A stretch of 64,000 nt of DNA from Helopsaltes ochotensis (lineage: Eukaryota > Chordata > Aves > Passeriformes > Locustellidae): NCBI GenBank assembly GCA_013400155.1, contig VXBM01000660.1:391805-455804 (forward strand), written 5' to 3'. A program made the translations under genes and the position numbers. The notes under the pieces are model-generated. The model saw only the letters and a program-made list of their open reading frames with translations, was not told the DNA's origin and ran no database searches. Each line of letters begins with the position of its first letter. The first letter of the stretch is position 1. Below are positions 34,036 through 46,658 of the stretch, one piece after another.

Positions 34036-37000
34036 ACACCTTGTTTTGAATTTGGGCCTCTGGAAGATAGATTCTGAAGACAGGAAATACAATGATAAAA
34101 TTAAGGTCTCAAAACAGTTTGCAAATCAGGTCCTACAAATAGAAGAGTATTTGCCTCTAGAAAGACTACTCATTTAAAACAGCTCATGACAGAAAGGATT
34201 TCAGGACATTGCAAGATTGTGTTCCAATATTTTTGTAAGTATCCATCTATTTCCTCTCTACTTGAACAGATTCTTCACATTTTTATTAGTATCTTTTCTA
34301 AATATATCACTGGGCATCATAATCTGATAATAAAAACACTGTGTATGTCCCAGAAGGGCAAGATGTTTTGAGCTTGCACATTTAAGCAGGAATAACTAGG
34401 ATAATAATCATATCAAGATTTCTAAGTGAAAGTAAACCTCAAAATCCTGAAAAGCTACTTAAAAGGTTCAAGTTGGTTTCCAGTTACAAAAAGCAAGAAC
34501 TAACTGCAACTCAATAGTTTATAACAAAGCTCAGTTCCATCCGTCATAAGACTCACATTTGACCATTTGTATATCTGAGGATGCTTGATGAGATGTCAAA
34601 CCAGAGATGTTCTTCTAATAGTGCTCCAGACAGTAGCTTAGCTTTCCTCCCCATGAATGAAATTTCCAATGAGTTAAGTCCTGAAGCTTTTCACTCATCA
34701 TAATCACCCAAGGCAATAAGATAACCATCAGAATCCATCCTGATACAGAGTGTGTAAGGCCTCTACCGCGTCTTTTCCTCTACCAGAGGAAAAGGAATAA
34801 ACAGGTCTCATTCTATAATTAAAAGTAGACTAACTATAAAGGTATTAACAAAACAGAGCAAGGAATGAACAAGCAATATTAGTCTATTTAGATGTTATGT
34901 AACAGGAAATGAATTTTCTACATTTTTCATGGCCAAGAATTATCTGAGGGAAATAAATTGGAAATAGGAAGATCCTACTATCAATTTGGAAAACTTGGGG
35001 ACATAGCTGCCCTTTTTTCGCTCCTTCAACTCCTTTGGGAATAAAAGAAGAGGAATGCACTCAAGATGAAGAAAAATGTTCAGCTAGAATCAATGCAAAG
35101 GTGGTGAGAAGATCTACTACAATTGAAACCGTAAATTGAAATTTAGTAAATTGAAATTTACTAAATTTCAACATGGCTCTTTCCACAAGTCACATACAAA
35201 TTAGTATATATTACAGTGATTTTAAACCACATTCTAAGAGAAATAGTTTATTAGGCAAGCTCCCAGTTTCTGCTGTTTGCACTGGTGGTGTTGAACTCCA
35301 CCATTCAAAGAACCAAGAGCAGCTACAGAGTGCAAAAGCTCGAGAGCTTCAGAGGATGTCCTGCATGAATAAGAAAGTGTACACAGTACGGCTGGAAAAG
35401 GAAATTTGGTGGTTTTTTTCTTCCGTCTTATTTTTGTGCTCCTATCAAGAAGGGAGACAGATTTTCATACAGGAAGAATTAGGGGGTTAAAGGGATCTCT
35501 TCCATATTTATTTGTACTATTTGTGGCATACTTATCTCTTTCCACTCCTTTCTAATGCTACAGACTTATAGTGCCAACAAAAGTAATGAATGACCTGAAT
35601 TCACCTTAAAATCCCAGGAAACTTGAACAGCCTGTATCCACTGAAATAACACTGTTACCACAACAGCTTTGGATAATAAACTCCTAACTGGACTGACAGA
35701 AGTCTAGTCTTTGTTGAATTCCTCCTCTAATCATCTCAATACAGAACAAGCTGTTTACTTTAATGTTTATTTCCTTGTAACGCAACAAGACTTCATTGTT
35801 GGAATTACTGCATAAATATGGAGCTGAGAAATAGTCACTGGTGAACATTATTCATGGATGTAGAGGTCTTAAATGATTCAGATTCTGATTCACTCACATC
35901 CTCAATAATTATCGCCACAAAAGCGAACACATTTTAAAGAACAGGATGTGAAATGAATGTTCTGAAGAATTTGTAAAACAAAACCTCTACAGGTTTTTTT
36001 CAAGTTCACTATGAATTATTACTGACTTCTAATAGCTCAATCAGGAGTCTTCCTTTTTCTATATTTTTCTCTTTTTTTCATTGTTAAAACAAAAGAGAAT
36101 TGTTAGGTAACTGGAAAATTTCAGAATTGCTTCAGGTCAATTTAGGTCCATTACTGAAGTTATTCTGATTTCATTGAGCATATGTGAGGTTTAAGTCACT
36201 GGATTATTTTGTAGAAAGTTGAGCAACTCTGTCAACATCCGTATGAGTCTTCACTCTTTGGTACTGAATGAAAGACTTTGGGAGATTTACTGCAAAATTC
36301 TTTGTGACACCTATCTAAAAATTAGCAGTAGGTTTTTTTTATATCTGTTTTCAATTTAAAAATTAGCCCTATAAGACAATTTTAAGACATCTTTAAAAGC
36401 TCCATCACATGCAACCTAGAGAGCAGCAAACCTGAGATTTGGGTTAGGTAACTGTCAAACATTTCTGTCTTCAGGCATGGTAAAGACGTTCTAAGGAGCT
36501 CGAGTGGTCCTTGGAAGTCTTAGGAAGTTGACCAAATATTGTATGTTGCAGTCCTATCTCAGAATCCCTAACTTCATTAATTGACTCTACCATGTGGCAT
36601 TATGTTTTCTCTGCAATGTTGTGCTTTCCTGGTTTTGGTTTTCAGTCACGCAAAAGATGAGTGTTTGCAACACCAGGTGATGCAAATCAGCCACGGAGAA
36701 AAAGATAATTGGAGAACAATTTGATGAATATTCCTGAATATCAAATATGGTTGTGCAGGTGAAAATCAGGTCATGATCCTATCATGAGGGAAGAAAGGGG
36801 CTAATTTTTTTTGCGAATGAGACAATATTTATCTACTTTTAACTTTAGCATTCATTTAAACCTTCGAATGCCTCCAAAATCTGAAGAAATTCTCTTAATG
36901 GGCTTGATGTCTGCCGAGGTGTAAAGGAGTTATACTATAATTAAAGTTTGCCTCATAACTAGAAAAGATTGGTCTAAATAATGAAGTAACTATCTTGTGC

Positions 37001-37086
37001 TTTTTAAAATTTATTTATATTTGCCTGGGTCACCAGGGAAACAGGAACTAACAGTTTTGTTTACATCTTGAAAAATGTCTTGAGGA
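34036..37086. other. single-copy AT-rich noncoding stretch
   Basis: No exon or interspersed repeat is recognised. It contains the hairpin at 35136-35171 and several AT-rich runs. The short frame at 35173-35490 has no recognisable product. Confidence 0.55.
35136..35171. repeat. perfect 15-bp inverted repeat (hairpin, 6-nt loop)
   Basis: The left arm ttgaaatttagtaaa (35136-35150), spacer ttgaaa, and right arm tttactaaatttcaa (35157-35171) are exact reverse complements. The spacer repeats the first six bases of the left arm, so the structure also contains an overlapping direct repeat. This suggests a small local inverted duplication or template-switch event. Confidence 0.88.
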
Positions 37087-37140
37087 GCAGGTTGGACCAA
37101 ATGACCTTCAGGTGTTCTTTCCTACCTTCTTGATACTTTG
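37087..37140 (+). mobile_element. CR1 3' terminal fragment
   Basis: The string aggttggaccaaatgacctt, followed by caggtgttctttcctacctt, corresponds to the conserved CR1 3' end (ggttggac...gatgacctt...aggtcccttccaacct). Only about 55 bp survive, and the terminal octamer repeat is degraded. Confidence 0.7.
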
Positions 37141-37604
37141 ACTTTATTTCTAGAGATATCTTGCACCCAGATCAACAACTAACATTTAGCACAGAAACTT
37201 TATGTTTTCTTCTCTAGACTTAATAAAGTTCTACCTGATTTGCACAGGTTGCATAATCATAGAAAATAGGGCTAAAAGAAGAGGGTGCATGTAATTGTCT
37301 CCCTTCATCCTTAGTCCATGATAATAATTTAATTATGAGTCTGGCATCTACAATAATTTAATAATACGAGTTCAGGTAAAGTCAGAGGATTCCAAATGGG
37401 CAATTAAAGAGACTTTTTATTTCATGGAGAAAATACATCCATTCAAGTTCATACACTTGGCAGCGTATATCTTTGTCCTGAAAATCTTGGGATGATACAA
37501 GGCTAAATTATCCAATAACATTATTCCCTGGCAGCCATCCTATCATCATTCCAGAACAACGATGCCACAACTGCTTCCATTGAGTGCATGGAGATTTCTG
37601 ATGA
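37141..37604. other. short noncoding interval between two CR1 ends
   Basis: AT-rich. The start at 37255-37300 (atcatagaaaatagggct) vaguely resembles an inverted CR1 tail, but is too degraded to call. Otherwise I see nothing in it. Confidence 0.4.
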
Positions 37605-37886
37605 CTGAAAATGGACGGTATCAGATTCTCTTCAATGGTACCCAGTGACAGGACAGGGAGCAATGGCCATACACAAAACCACAGGCAGTTCCATCTCATC
37701 ATGAGGAAGAACTTCCTTACATTGAGGGTGGCAGAGCATTGGAATAGGTTGCCCAGGGAGGTCATTTGAAACCCACCTGGACACGTTCCTGTATCACCTG
37801 CTCTGGGTGACCCTGCCCTGGCAGAGGGCTTGGATGAGAAGATCTCCAGAGGTGCCTTCCAATCCCCACAATTCTGCGATTCTGTA
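37605..37886 (+). mobile_element. CR1 3' end, about 280 bp
   Basis: Plus-strand CR1 3' region with its landmark blocks in order: acccagtgacaggacaggga, then gcaatgg, then aggaagaacttccttacatt, then gaataggttgcccagggagg, then gatctccagaggtgccttcc. It ends in attctgcgattctgt, a near-perfect copy of the CR1 terminal octamer repeat. This is the best preserved CR1 3' end in the window, so it is probably the youngest of them. Confidence 0.93.
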
Positions 37887-38285
37887 AAAAGGTGTTGGGT
37901 TTGAGTAATTTGGATTTGTTGGGTTTTTTGGTTTTTTCTTTGAGAACATAGTCAAAGCAGAAGACAGAAAGTAAATGTCATGGAAAATAATAAAGCAAGA
38001 GAGAAAGAATATATAAAACTGAAGTGCAAGAGATAAAGAATAAAACAGTTTCAATTTTTTACGGGAAAAAAGTGGTAAGGGAAATCAAGCAGTGATAATG
38101 AGCCACAGATAAAAAAGTGATATGAAACACTTGAAACAATAGATGTAAGGAAGACTATGCTAAATCTTTGGCCATGCATCCAGTCATTCCAGAATGTCTA
38201 ATCATCAGGCAAAAATTTCATAAATCATTTTATACAGATATGTGATTTCTATAATTTAAGATATTTAGGTATTTCAGTAAAAAAT

Positions 38286-38475
38286 ACCAAACATTAAAAC
38301 AAAAACACAAACAAAAAACCCCCACAAAAAAACAAACAAAAATACCACACAAAAACAAACCACACACACACAAAGACCAAAAAACCACCCTAAAACACAA
38401 GCTTTGGTTTAGCCCCAGAGTTTGTGTTGGTTTGTTTGGTTGGGGATTTTTGTTGGGTTTTTTTTTTTTTAGGTT
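38286..38475. repeat. A/C-rich block followed by T/G-rich block (imperfect inverted low-complexity)
   Basis: The plus strand is almost purely A and C from 38286 to 38402 (aaacaaac, cacacacac, aaccccc). It then switches to T and G from 38403 to 38475 (tttgtttggttgggg, ttgttggg, T-run). The two halves are roughly complementary, so they could fold back on each other. Open frames through it are compositional artefacts. Confidence 0.75.
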
Positions 38476-41400
38476 TTCTAGGGCTGGCACCCCACTGGGA
38501 CAATGGATCCTTCCTGAGTGCCTCTGTGTGTTTTAACATTGTGTTCAGATGCAGGCAGATGTCATCTATCAAGAAAGACAATACCAGGAAGATGTTATAA
38601 GATCAAGAATTATAGAATGAACAGCATAATTCAGCTTTAGTTCTTCACCAAAAACATAAGCCATCCATTTCTCCCATTTTATTTCCCTCTTACTGATCTG
38701 AGGACGCTTTGTTTTGTATGAAGCATACAAGTGTGTTGAACTTGAAAGATATTCTAAATACCTATTCTGCTTCTAAACTTCTTAGTCTCATCACATTTTG
38801 AAAATAAAATAAATACAATCTGCAGCCACTCTTCCAGTGATTAGAGAAAGCAGAAACATTCAGAAAACTGGGGAGACTTCTATGAAAATTATGTAATTTT
38901 GTTCATGGATATTTAGAAATTCAATTCAGATTCATTGCTTTGAAAAATCCTAATTTTTTTTTGTTTGCACATAAATGTTGCCTTTATGTATGCTTCTATT
39001 TTAAATAAAACTGCAATGGATCAATAGCCATAAGGTTTAACAGATTCCTAACAAGAAGTTACATGTTCTGTGCTTTTATCCAGAATTCCCAATCTGAGTA
39101 CATCCAAAAAAGATAACACATCGGCCAAGTTTCCTGGACCAGAACTGCAGACCTGAATATTATCTAAAGTTAGATCATCACACTACACTACACGGATTTT
39201 GTCATCTTCTCACTCCTCCTGTTCTGAGGTAGTAAAACAGTTATTCCAAATCTAAAGTGTAGGCAAATGATGGAATTTACATCCAATACCATAATTCAGT
39301 TCTTCTTTGTGTAACTTCAGAAATTTGCCTCTAGAAAATGTGGACTTAGAAAAATGTGAAGATATTGGCTGTGTACATCTTCAGCCTAAAATGTCAATCC
39401 TTAAGAGGGTTAGTTGCGCATTCCTTAGAGGTCATGGAAGAATTGTGGACTTGTATTATTTGCTCAGCTAATGTAAATTGAAAAAATTTATTCAATATGT
39501 CTGAAAACATCTGACCAATGTGAAATGTGTCACTAACAAATGTGTCATTGACAAAGGGATGTCAATGGATAAGAAGAAAGAGAAATTGAGATGAACATAC
39601 TAATTCAAGTTCTTGAATGAAAACTATATTTAAACTTCACCTACCTCTAATGGTATTACTGTTGCTGCTACTGAACATTCACACATCCCATTTTGTCAGT
39701 AAAATAACAGCAGATAGAAGCTTTCCCTGTTTTTCACATTTCTCCCATACCTCTCAAGCCTGGGGGTTGCTTTTCCCTTCCCTCCACTGCCCAGGGCCAT
39801 CCTCAGCACAAACAGGTTGTTCTGTCTCTAAGCAGGTACAAAATTTAGGCTGTCAAGGCTTCTTCCACCCACTTCTTCAGCTGACAGTCCTTCAGCTACA
39901 ATTCAACCTCCAGCAGATGAACTCAGGTTTGCCTGGAACCTACTTCCCAATTTATACTATCTGTTGTGGGTTTAAAAATAAAAGACAGAATTTGAGGTAA
40001 AGTTTTCAGAAGGGATCTGTACAGCAGGACAGCTGATGCTGCCGTCGTTAGTCTTCCTGTGACAGTTTGTGCCTCACTCAGCCTTAGATCATTTTCTTCC
40101 ACAAAGCTGCACCTAACAATTACTTTTGGTGTCTGTTGCAGAGCTGTCAGCTCCGCATCAGCTGTCAGGAGGCTGAATTTCACTCCGTCTGTGTCTCATC
40201 CCCCTGGCCCTGACTGACAGGCGTCCTGCAGTGTGTGCATCTGACTGCCCCAGTGTGCTGCCAACCTGCTTCTCCCCCAGATCAGGCGCACACCCTGGGG
40301 GCTTTAAGCTGCCTGGTGGTGGAAAAATGCAGGTTGCAGTGAGGGCCAGAAGTGCAGGGAGGGATGGAACAGCACAAGCTGCTGACAGAGGATCTTATTC
40401 CACTCCTAGATCCCTGAGTTATCAGCTTCCCTTTTCTCTCCATGGGACTCCTTGTTACCTCAGCTCTGTGAATCAGGTGCACAGATCTCGTCTTTGTCCC
40501 TGCAAACACTTCCAGGACTAAGCATCCAGCCATGCCACCCTCTCTGCATTATCTTGGAGCTGTATGTAATAGTGCACAACATAATTTATTTTGTAGAACT
40601 CAAGACAGCTTTAAAGAAGTTTTAAATGTGTGATGATACTGCAATGAAGAAAATACTCCAAGTAACGATTTGCAGTATAGTCCAATTCTTTAAAAACACT
40701 ACTTTTGTCTTTGAGATGAAACAATCTTCTTTTGCAACTTGCAGAAAATAGGTGTGTGTTCTAAGCACTTGTTTGCACTAAAAATCTTCAGAGTCAAGTC
40801 TAGCTACATGCATAAACCCCCCCACAAATTATTGGCTTCTTGTGCCAATGACAGTCCAAAATGATCCAGCTGAGCCACGTTACCTGTGTGACTGAAGTGA
40901 CTCCTGACCGACTCAAGAATTGTGTGTTGCTCTCTATTTTTAACAAGTTGGTTTCATTTGGCTGCTAACCAGCCACAAAGTGAGATATTAACAGGAAGGG
41001 AAAAAAGGGTCACACAAAATAACGTGACAATGCTGCAAGCTTGTCCTCCTTGGTTTATATCTACTACAATCTAAAGTCAAGATGTGGAAAGGTTGTTTTT
41101 AATGTTCTTTATATATATATCAGTGTACATATGCACACATGCACACATACGCACATTCCAGTTTCTTTTAAGACTGTAAAATATCAGATTATTTCTGCAA
41201 ATTGGTCATTAAGTACTTAAAAAGAAAAAAAATAGTAAGACAAATTTGTTTTCCACAGCACAGGTGAATTAAAAGACATGAGAAGATCCTTCTCTAACCC
41301 CTGAAATATCTTTGCTTTATTCTACACTAACATTGGAATTATTGTTTCCCAAAAGTGGCTCAGTTGTTATAAGAAAAATGATAATTCTGTATCTTCAGAT

Positions 41401-44140
41401 ATAATTTTGATGTAATTATTTCAGAAGTTGTTTGAAATAACAGGAGAGGGCCCATTTTCAGCATTTAGTTACATTTGCTCAAGATTTTTCTAACGTAAGA
41501 ATGACAGCTGCAATAAAAATCATACGGGTGCCAAATGCTTTCATTGTTTGATATATTTTTTTAATCTCTTTCAACTGAGGAAAGTAAGGCTAAAGTTGGA
41601 GAAAACATTTTTTTCTGGTGTGTATGAGTGGGTGTGCAAATTACTTCTCACTCTTCCTTAAATCACATTTTCCCCCCTCTTTTAAATGTGATGGGAAAAA
41701 CCTTAAAACAACCGATGGACAGGGAGACATCAACTTATTTTTTTTTTTCACAGTTAAACAAGATTCACAAAGGATTTCATCTCACAAATTCTATAGGGCA
41801 GCAGCGGTGGAGACAGTTCACACATGGGGCAAAAATGGGACAAGTCAGGGCTGGGCAGGTGTGATCCAATCATGTGAAACAATGAATTTGCCACCCAGGG
41901 GCCAGGATGACCATGCAGGATCAGAGATTAGGAAAAAGGCCCAGGCTTGTCAGCTGCAGTACTCTGACTCGGTTACAAGAGAGTGAAAAGCAGAAAAGTC
42001 TCAGCAATTCCCTGGAATAACGGGGAATTCTCGGAAATTCCCTGGATGGGATGGCAGAAAAACCTGAAGCTGCTGAGCAATCCATACTTGATCTACACTT
42101 AAATCATACTCAATCTATAACAGAAGGGCTTTTTAGTTATTTTCACCTTAAAGAAAATGGGTGCAATTGAAAATGCTCAGAGTCCTTCAGGAACGTATCT
42201 GGAGTTTTGGAATAAAAATCCAAACCACCTAGCATACAACCAGTTTGCAGCAGAGCTTTGGTGAATACAATAGTCTTGCTGTGAACTGGTGCTTTTCTGG
42301 TCAGCTGGGCTACTGTTGGCAGGGAGATGGAATTGGTTTTCAGTGCATGCCCCTTTCCTAGCTCTTGCCCATCTCAATACCTGGCTTTTACAGTGCTCTC
42401 CGCACAGTTGTTATTATCTCATTTTTGGAGATGGGGAAAGCAAGGAGCAGGTCAGCAGGAGCACAGGTCAGCAATGGGCCTTCCCCATGCTCACTGTGCA
42501 GCTGAGAGTCTGATTTGCTCTTGTGCAGACAGGTTGGTGAGACCAAATACTTGTCTATTTTTTCTAGCTGTGCTAATATGGGCCCCGTACAGCTCACTTA
42601 TCACTCTTATCAGATTTAAATAATAAAAGAAACTCTGAAGCTCTGAGGCAGTGGTGCCCAGGGCTGCTGTGTGAGATGGATCTGGAACAGCACCAGAGGG
42701 AACAGAAAAACAGGACAGAACAAAGTGAATAGAGCAAATTATCTATTTTTCTGGAACAAAAGCCCTCACACCAGCTTTCATGAGTTTACTTTTAAGCTGG
42801 CCGATTAAAACAAACAAACAGATAAAAACCTTACGGTTTATTAAGTAGGTCTAGGCACAAAGAGTTGCAGTCCTCAGTTTTGGCAAATTAGGAAGAGAAG
42901 ATCCTTTCAATAGCTCCTCTCTTGACACGAGGGACACTTCGCAAAACGGAGGTGAAAGATGTGTCTTCCAGCAAAGGTCTTCTGAGAGAAAACCTGCAAC
43001 GGCCACACTTCCCTGGGGCTCTGCAATTGCCTTCCCACACAGTGACCCTGAACACCAAGCCTTCTGGGGCCACTAACTCACCCATCTTGGAAGCCAGGGC
43101 ACCAGGCACCCCAAGCCACAGCCAGAACAGGGCCACCAGGCACCCCCATGAACCACCAAGGGGGAGGGCAAGACCAAAGAAAACAAAACAGGATCTAGTA
43201 GCATGATCTGACAGGCTTGTAAATTAATGAGCATCACTCAACATCTGTGGGGGGTCTTCACCCCCAAGGTACTGCATTGTTGCATTGCTTATTAGAGGGA
43301 ATAAGAAAAGGAGGGAAGCATTGCAGGAAGAGTTGCAGTTTATTCGAACTTCGGGAATTACTTGCATTTAGGAATTGCCATTAGAGTTTTGCCTCAAATA
43401 AGAGCCACTCAAGTCCCCAAGAATTATGTGCTTGCTCTGAAACACTAAATCAAGAGTAGGTGGTAGCTTTATTTAAAGAAAGTCCAACCATTGATCAGGA
43501 AAGAAACTACTAGGTGAAATGCCGAGCTGGCTAGAAAAACTGATTCTGAAGACTCCCTGGCACCTCTGCTCCTTTCCTTCCTGATCTTGGCTTCTGGATT
43601 TATGCTTTAGCACTTTCCCAGTACAAAAAGAGAAGAACTTCTGTCCAGCAGCTTCTGGAGAGGAGGACTTGGCTTTTCCTCCAACTGAAGAGATGGGTCT
43701 GAACTTCAGCACCAGTCTCTGAAAGGCCTTCATATTTGGAATTAATACAACCCTTAAGTGAAAAGGGGTTAGGAAAACTGAGGTCCTATAGCCTCTAAGC
43801 CTCCTGCCCCAGGAGCCATAGAAGAGGACAGTGTCCTTCTCTTTGCTCCCAGAGGAAAATGTCCCTCAGAAATTCTGATCTGTGCTTTACAGGTAGTTTT
43901 GTTCGTGCTGGGTGGCTTAAAGTCTTTGCTACAAATAATAGAGGAAAGGATTTCGAAGCGACTGAGGTAGCAAGCTTGTATTTCCTCTGCCATCAACCTA
44001 CCTCAGACCCTTCTTAATTATAATTTTGTCTGGAGTTTGAAGTAATACTGAGACTATGGTGAACTATTTTTCAGGGTCCATCATCTCCCCAGCTTCTCAC
44101 CAAGCTGTGACCTTTAGAGAATAGGATTTAGAGAATTTGG
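38476..44140. other. single-copy noncoding stretch
   Basis: No exon or interspersed repeat is recognised over about 5.6 kb. Local points: a kappa-B-like cluster at 42003-42046; a patch of higher GC at 42900-43160 inside a 94-codon frame (42922-43206) without known motif; and an imperfect CA/TA-type run at 41110-41160. The frame at 39617-40000 starts with a Leu-rich stretch that imitates a signal peptide, but nothing after it resembles a secreted protein. Confidence 0.5.
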
Positions 44141-44313
44141 CCTTTTAGAACAGGCTGCCCAGGAAAGTGGTGGAATCACCACCTCTGGAATTGTTCAAAA
44201 ACCATGTAGATGTGTTGCTTGGGGACATGGTTTACTGGTGGACATGGCAGTGTTAGATTAATGGTTGAATTCAATGATCTTAGAGGTCTTGTTGAACTTT
44301 AATAATCCTCTGA
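44141..44313 (+). mobile_element. CR1 3' end fragment
   Basis: Contains gaacaggctgcccaggaaag, then tggtggaatcaccacctctg, and near the end gaattcaatgatcttagagg followed by tcttgttgaactttaat. These are the consecutive blocks of the last 170 bp of bird CR1. The terminal octamer is decayed to aatcctctgaat. Confidence 0.9.
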
Positions 44314-44579
44314 ATAAATACAGTGGTTTATAATAGAGAATGGAAAGAATAAGGCTGCAACTTCGTGAAAGCATAAGGAACAATTTTTAATACCTGTGCA
44401 GCTTTAAAAAGGAAGGAGAATGCAGGAATATAACACAGAAAATCAGCTAGCTACCCTGCAAACATCTCATAACGCTGTCTAGCTAACTTGCACTGGAAAG
44501 AGATAATCTACAGCATATGCCAGAATTTCCTAATCTTGGTCTGGCTCCACAATAATAGTGCTACTTACAGATTGCAAAA
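44314..44579. other. short noncoding interval
   Basis: AT-rich sequence between repeat remnants. I see nothing in it. Confidence 0.4.
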
Positions 44580-44672
44580 TTAGAATAGACCAGAGTGATT
44601 TTTTAGTCTGATACTCTGTCTAAGAGAGACTTGAATATTCCCCTACATTAATTCTTGATACAAATCCAAGAG
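44580..44672 (-). mobile_element. archaic CR1-like LINE 3' fragment
   Basis: The run agaccagagtgattttttag, then tctgatactctgtctaa, and later attaattcttgatac follows the order of the 3' region of old reptile-type CR1 read in reverse (gaccagaagggacca...tctagtctgacctcctg...agtgattcctgcat). It is heavily diverged, much older than the CR1 fragment 270 bp upstream. Confidence 0.45.
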
Positions 44673-44688
44673 TCAATTTAGCTAGTCC

Positions 44689-44850
44689 ATTAGTTTCCAA
44701 CCTTTTACAATTTGTGTACCTGTAAACTTTCCAATAGATTTGAAGATGCTGTGTGCAGACTGACAAGCAACATTCACATCTGAGTTACCTCTCTAAGATC
44801 CCTTCACTGTCACCCCTGGACCACCAAATGTTTACAAACACATTAAAAAA
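44689..44850. mobile_element. possible hAT-type DNA transposon remnant
   Basis: It begins with attagtttccaacctttt, then acaatttgtgtacc, close to the Charlie/hAT terminal inverted repeat start (cagtggttcccaacctttt followed by a tgtacccc block). About 130 bp downstream, cacccctggaccaccaaatg resembles internal sequence near the other end of such elements. I cannot identify a clean opposite terminus or an 8-bp target duplication. Confidence 0.38.
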
Positions 44851-46529
44851 AACCCAAACCAAACATATATATGTTTCAAAAAGCATACAATCTTAATTTA
44901 AAATAAATTAAATGAAAAATTTAAGTTGAGGAAGAAGGAGTCCCTTGCAATGTTGTTTAAGAAATTACTCTCATGGATAAATGCTCTCCTTTTCTCCCAT
45001 GAATTCCTTTGGTTTCATCTTTCGGACATTATATGCAGTGTCTGCTTGCCAGCTAGGCTGAAAAGCCCTCCATTACTGTGCTCCTCTCCTGATGTGGACT
45101 CTCAGAGTGACTGCATTGCCCTTTTGCCTTCCCTTTGATAAGTTAAATGGATTAAGCTTCCCCCAGCCACACTACAGGGCATATTTCCCCACCCATTAAT
45201 CATTCCCCATTATAATGTAAACAAAACTAAAACGTATTCAATGCATTCTTCGTGTTTCTCTGTTCATACTTATGTTACTGTCTGGTTTAAAAGACAATTT
45301 CATCTGACTAAGTTATAGATCATTAAGCTGAAAAAAAGTTTGCCCGTTACTGCTGTTTTACCATCTTGCCCCATCTTGTCTCATTAGCAGGAGCTGATTG
45401 AGCATGAAGGTGTTCTCTGCCTGTCAGTAGATAAAGTAGGTGCTCTTGGCTTTCATCTGTTCTGAATTCTCCTTGTCTCATTATCTTCACAAGGTCAGAT
45501 TCTTTGACACCAGGACTGCTTGCTTAGCACTCCATTCTGGTAATTACTTGCCTGGCAACCTTAACCATAAGTAGATTGCATGTATATGGCAGCAATGAAA
45601 GTATCAGCATACAGGCCAACAGCCATATATCCATATAACACAAATACCATTAGAAATGTGTTCATTCTCCTGACGTAATTGCTCTGCTTCTGTATTATCG
45701 TACTGCTGCAAGCATGATGTACACATTAAAATGCACGGTTTATATTACGGTACTGAAACTGAAGTTGCAATTCAGTGCAATTTAGGACTAATCTCATAGC
45801 TTTTTTTCCGCAAAACTCACAAATGGTTTATATGGAAAAGGTTAAGCAACACTCTTCTCTGAATCTTCTTTTACCTTCTCTGAGAAAGACATAGTCAACT
45901 CCTGAAATTATGAGGTTGGTAGACTTTGGGAAAGTCTGGATGATGACAGCCATTACTGTTGCAAAGACTATTCTCAAATAAGTGCACAGTCTTCTACAAA
46001 ATAAATGCATCTCCTTTGATCTATTTATTGTGAGAAAGCAAAAAATATATCCTGTGATGGATTCCTCATACAGCTCTCCTTTTTATTCCATTTTACATTC
46101 ACAAAATTACTTCCTCTACAACAAATCTTACTTACACAGTTCATCAATAATAGTCAAATTGTATTTGAGCCACTGACTTCTGCAAAGTTGTAACAATAAT
46201 ATATATGTTGTTTATGTTCCAAGAAAATCCATGAAGAGTATAAAAATGTGAATGCCTTGCATTTTGGCAGAATGCCGAAATAAAAATCTCTTCATACCAC
46301 TGCAGTTCAAACTCATTTATACCAGATTTAAACATGCTTCTTTTGTTAATGCAATTCTTCATCTGATCACCTCATTCTTCTTAATGTGTCAGCGCTATTT
46401 AGATTTACGACAAAGCTTTCAAATCACCTATTCAGTGTAATTTCAGAGGTGGTGAAGTATCTAAATAAAAATCTGTCTATAAGGCACTGGGAGTAGGTAT
46501 CACGTTGTACTTGCATTGTGCAATTTATT
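44851..46529. other. single-copy AT-rich noncoding stretch
   Basis: No exon or repeat family is recognised. It begins with an A/C run and an ATATAT stretch (44845-44875). Confidence 0.5.
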
Positions 46530-46658
46530 GATGGTGGTCACATCATCCACGTTTCACAGATGGAAAAACTGATGTCCTGAGAAATTAGATGAGTTGGCAC
46601 TAATCATACAGCAAGTTAGAAATAAAAATTAGATCTGCCTAAACTGCCTCCTAGTTTC
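46530..46658 (+). repeat. MIR-like SINE remnant
   Basis: From 46549 the sequence follows the MIR core in order: gtttcacagatggaaaaact, then gatgtcctgagaaattagat, then cagcaagttag, then aaattagatctgcc. These match the MIR blocks for ttttacagatgaggaaactg, aggcacagagaggttaa, cacagctagtaag and gggattcgaacccaggtctg respectively. MIR and related CORE-SINEs predate the bird-mammal split, and this strongly diverged copy fits that age. Confidence 0.65.

Noticed and set aside
37255..37310. Possible inverted CR1 tail near atcatagaaaataggg
   Set aside because: The following bases do not keep the CR1 order well enough to call an element.
39617..40000. 127-codon frame starting with a signal-peptide-like Leu run
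   Set aside because: The Leu run comes from a CTG/TTA-rich stretch; the rest has no secreted-protein features and no known domain.
42922..43206. 94-codon Pro/Thr/Arg-rich frame
   Set aside because: Explained by local GC content; no domain and no exon boundaries that I trust.
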